Source: Hyphomicrobiales bacterium (GTDB lineage Bacteria; Pseudomonadota; Alphaproteobacteria; Rhizobiales; Beijerinckiaceae). Taken from it: a DNA stretch of 64,000 bases. The notes beneath the pieces are model-generated. The model was given only the letters and a program-made list of their open reading frames with translations, did not search any database and was not told the origin of the DNA. Shown here piece after piece: positions 61,913 to 64,000 of the stretch. Position numbers and translations under genes: made by a program. Where the stretch lies: positions 322,990-386,989 of the forward strand of contig UCLR01000032.1 of the NCBI GenBank assembly GCA_900473415.1. Reading direction: 5' to 3'. Each line of letters starts with the position of its first letter. Position 1 is the stretch's first letter.

Positions 61913-62973
61913 GTCGCCTCCGGCGGGTCACCGGCCCAGGCGTGTGCGATCAGGGCCCGGATCGCCTCACGCTCGATGGGACGGGGGTTGCGGTAGGGAT
62001 TGGCGACGGCGAGGTCGGCCGCCTTGTCGATGCCGGCTTCGGGCATCCCGAGCGCCTTGAGTGAGCGCGGCGCCCCGAGCCGGCCGGCAAGATCGTAGAG
62101 CCCGCGCGCGGCATCCGGCGCTTCGAGCGCCCGCGCGATCCGCGCCATCGCCTCGGGCGCCGCGCAGGCATTGTAGGCGGTCGCATGCGGCAGCACGATC
62201 GTATGCGTCTCGGCATGCGGCAGGTCGAACGTGCCGCCGAGCGTGTGGCAGAGCTTGTGATGCAGCGCCATCGAGACCATGCCCAGGCAGGTGCCGCAAA
62301 GCCAGGCACCGTAAAGCGCCTGCTCGCGCGCCACGCGGTCTCCCGGATCGGCGAGGATCGCCGGCAGGGATTTGGCGAAGGCGGCAATGGCGCTCTCCGC
62401 CATCAGCGAGACCATCGGCCCGCCGTCCACCGCATAGAGCGCCTCGACGGCATGGGCGATCGCGTTCATGCCGGAGGTCGCCGACAGGGCCGGCGGCAGG
62501 CCGAGCGTGAGATCGACGTCGTAGAGCACCACCTCGGGCTGGATCGCCGGCGAGCGCTGCGTGGTCTTCACCCCAGCTTTCGTCTCGCCGAGGATGTCGG
62601 TCATCTCGGAGCCCGCGTAGGTCGTGGGCACCACGATCTGAGGCAGGTTGGTGCGCAGGGCGATGGCCTTGCCGAGCCCGGTCGTCGAGCCGCCACCCAC
62701 TGCGACGACGCAATCCGCTTTGAGCGCGCCGACCACCGCCATGGCGGCCTCGGTGACGTCGACGGGCGTATGCATCACCGCCCCGGTGAAGCTCCCGGCG
62801 GCAAGTTCGCCGAGGTCACTCACCAGCGCCTGCGCGCTGTCTGCCTGCTGCGGCGTCGACAGCACCAGTGCACGCGAGAGCCCGAGGCGACGCAGTTCGT
62901 CCGGCAGGCGCGCCAGCGTACCGGCGCCGAAGATCACGCGGGTCGGAAGGGCCTGATGGACGAAGCTCAGCAT
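61909..62973 (-). CDS. Maleylacetate reductase (iron-containing alcohol dehydrogenase family)
   Basis: A 354-aa member of the group III alcohol dehydrogenase superfamily: RVIFGAGTLARLPDEL, the NAD motif VVAVGGGSTTGLGKAIALR, VPTTYAGSEMTDILGETK, and MALHHKLCHTLGGTFDLPHAETH with the metal-site histidines. The TTYAGSEMT and the length are those of maleylacetate reductases. It converts maleylacetate to 3-oxoadipate after hydroxyquinol ring cleavage. Confidence 0.92.
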   Translation of the reverse strand: MLSFVHQALPTRVIFGAGTLARLPDELRRLGLSRALVLSTPQQADSAQALVSDLGELAAGSFTGAVMHTPVDVTEAAMAVVGALKADCVVAVGGGSTTGLGKAIALRTNLPQIVVPTTYAGSEMTDILGETKAGVKTTQRSPAIQPEVVLYDVDLTLGLPPALSATSGMNAIAHAVEALYAVDGGPMVSLMAESAIAAFAKSLPAILADPGDRVAREQALYGAWLCGTCLGMVSMALHHKLCHTLGGTFDLPHAETHTIVLPHATAYNACAAPEAMARIARALEAPDAARGLYDLAGRLGAPRSLKALGMPEAGIDKAADLAVANPYRNPRPIEREAIRALIAHAWAGDPPEAT

Positions 62974-62991
62974 CGCGCGCCTCCCTGGCGT

Positions 62992-63279
62992 TCAGCCCTG
63001 CCGACGGATGAAGCCGGTGATCGTCACCCGCTCCCAGATGCCGGCCTTATGGAAGGGGTCGGCCTGGTTGAAGGCCTCGACCGTGGCGCGGTCGGCCGCC
63101 TCGACGACGAAAAGCGAGCCGATCATCGTCTGCCCGTCATCCGATGTGAGCGGCCCCGACATCACGATCTTCACCCCATATGCGGAGGTGTCGGAGAGGA
63201 AGGCCTTGTGGGCGTCGTAGTTCTCGAGGCGCTTGGGCAGGCCGCCCTGCCTGTCCAGCCCATGGATCACGAACAGCAT
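62992..63279 (-). CDS. YciI-like protein
   Basis: A 95-aa ferredoxin-like alpha/beta barrel protein of the YCII family. It has FVIHGLDRQGGLPKRLENYDAHKAFL at the start, GPLTSDDGQTMIGSLFVVEA in the middle and AFNQADPFHKAGIWERVTI near the end. Homologues in aromatic pathways act as small dehydrochlorinase- or isomerase-like enzymes, but the role here is unknown. It sits between the LivF-type and maleylacetate reductase genes. Confidence 0.85.
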   Translation of the reverse strand: MLFVIHGLDRQGGLPKRLENYDAHKAFLSDTSAYGVKIVMSGPLTSDDGQTMIGSLFVVEAADRATVEAFNQADPFHKAGIWERVTITGFIRRQG

Positions 63280-63301
63280 TCGATCCTCCTTTCGATCTCT
63301 C

Positions 63302-64000
63302 TCACTCGACGCCCATCATGGCATTGCGGATCGTCTCCATCGCCTCGGCGTCGAGACCATGCTCGATGGCGTGGACGATGCTGCCATGGGCCAGCACATA
63401 GGCGCGCGACGCCACCTCGACCGCCTGGAAGAAGCTCTGCTCCGCCATCAGGATCGTCATCCTGCGCTTGGTCTGCAGTTCCTTGATCGTCGCGATCATC
63501 TGGTCCACCACAATGGGCGCAAGCCCGACCGATGGCTCGTCGATCACCATGATCCGCGGCGAGGTCATCAGGGCACGCGCGATGGCGAGTTGCTGCTGTT
63601 GTCCGCCGCTCATGGTGCCGGCGAGCTGGCGGCGGCGCTCCTTCAGGATCTGGAAGGTCTCGAAGCAGAAATCGAGGTTCTCGGCGAAATCGTTCTTCGC
63701 CCGGCCGCGGGCGGCGAGCTTCAGATTCTCTTCCACCGTGAGGTTCGGCACCAGCCGCCTGCCCTCCGGCACATAGCCGATGCCGAGATCGACGATGCGA
63801 TGCGGCGCCTGACCTGCGAGCGGCACGCTCTGCCCGTCCCAGAAGAGCCTAATGCTGCCGGCGCTGGGCTTGACGAAGCCCATGATCGCATTGAGCAGCG
63901 TCGACTTGCCGTTGCCGTTCATGCCGAGCAGGGCGACGAACTCCCCCTCGCCCACGGTGATGCTGACATCGTGCAGCACATTGACCGCGCCATAGCCGGC
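63302..64000 (-). CDS. livF: Branched-chain-type ABC transporter ATPase (LivF), 5' end beyond the window
   Basis: The 3' 233 codons or so of a LivF-type ATPase; the start is cut off by the right edge. Walker A GMNGNGKSTLLN, GYVPEGRRLVPNLTVEENL, signature MSGGQQQQLAIARAL, Walker B IMVIDEPSVGLAPIV. It serves a HAAT-family importer whose other genes should lie to the right. Its operon with ring-cleavage genes suggests uptake of an aromatic acid or phenolic. Confidence 0.92.
   Translation of the reverse strand, partial: AGYGAVNVLHDVSITVGEGEFVALLGMNGNGKSTLLNAIMGFVKPSAGSIRLFWDGQSVPLAGQAPHRIVDLGIGYVPEGRRLVPNLTVEENLKLAARGRAKNDFAENLDFCFETFQILKERRRQLAGTMSGGQQQQLAIARALMTSPRIMVIDEPSVGLAPIVVDQMIATIKELQTKRRMTILMAEQSFFQAVEVASRAYVLAHGSIVHAIEHGLDAEAMETIRNAMMGVE

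Noticed and set aside
1-64000. CRISPR arrays, rRNA genes, intact insertion sequences or integrases
   Set aside because: No regularly spaced repeats, rRNA-like sequence or transposase/integrase motif was seen anywhere in the window.

Overview
The window is high-GC DNA with tightly packed, often overlapping genes, typical of an alphaproteobacterium of the Hyphomicrobiales (rhizobia-related; a Bosea-like genus would fit, but this is a guess). Supporting signs are rhizobial-type capsule genes (RkpA-like polyketide synthase, KpsE/KpsT/KpsM exporter), a fused CysN-CysC (NodQ type), many ABC uptake systems, and a hydroxyquinol/maleylacetate pathway.

Left edge (0.1-4.7 kb): etfB-etfA and a 3-hydroxyacyl-CoA dehydrogenase, an HNH nuclease-like protein, and a convergent Rieske oxygenase.

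Capsule and lipid locus (about 5-40 kb). The left part (5-19 kb) looks like a pathway for an unusual lipid: a 3-ketosphinganine-reductase-like SDR, a CDP-alcohol phosphatidyltransferase, a glycosyltransferase, a 2439-residue reducing type I polyketide synthase (KS-AT-DH-degenerate MT-ER-KR-ACP), a PLP alpha-oxoamine synthase, a free acyl carrier protein and a fatty acyl-AMP ligase. The right part makes, exports and decorates a polysaccharide: a WcbI-type protein with tandem N-terminal beta-domains, two KpsE/CtrB-type proteins flanking the ATPase KpsT, the permease KpsM, the outer-membrane lipoprotein KpsD/CtrA, three glycosyltransferases in all, a pyruvyltransferase-like protein, two methyltransferases, a sulfotransferase with its own PAPS supply (CysD, CysNC), and an alpha/beta-hydrolase-TPR protein. 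Three proteins, two of them otherwise unrecognised, share a beta-rich module with a GP(Y/F)..L..G(R/H)(Y/W/F) core, which may be a locus-specific family. An inverted, truncated copy of kpsM lies in an AT-rich gap beside the first kpsE, and AT-richer glycosyltransferase genes at 25.5-29.4 kb suggest a recently exchanged serotype core.

Catabolic region (40.5-64 kb): a complete polar amino acid ABC importer, two tandem beta-hydroxyacid dehydrogenases and a divergent GntR regulator; DsbB, a YqaA-like membrane protein and tRNA-Leu(CAA); a CUT2 sugar importer; a LacI regulator with a striking dyad operator; a CUT1 importer without an ATPase, followed by a FAD oxidoreductase, an FGGY kinase and an SDR (probably polyol, perhaps ribitol, catabolism); and a leftward operon for hydroxyquinol ring cleavage (intradiol dioxygenase, maleylacetate reductase, a dehydrogenase, a YciI protein) that continues past the right edge with a LivF-type ATPase.

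No rRNA gene, CRISPR array or intact insertion sequence was seen.
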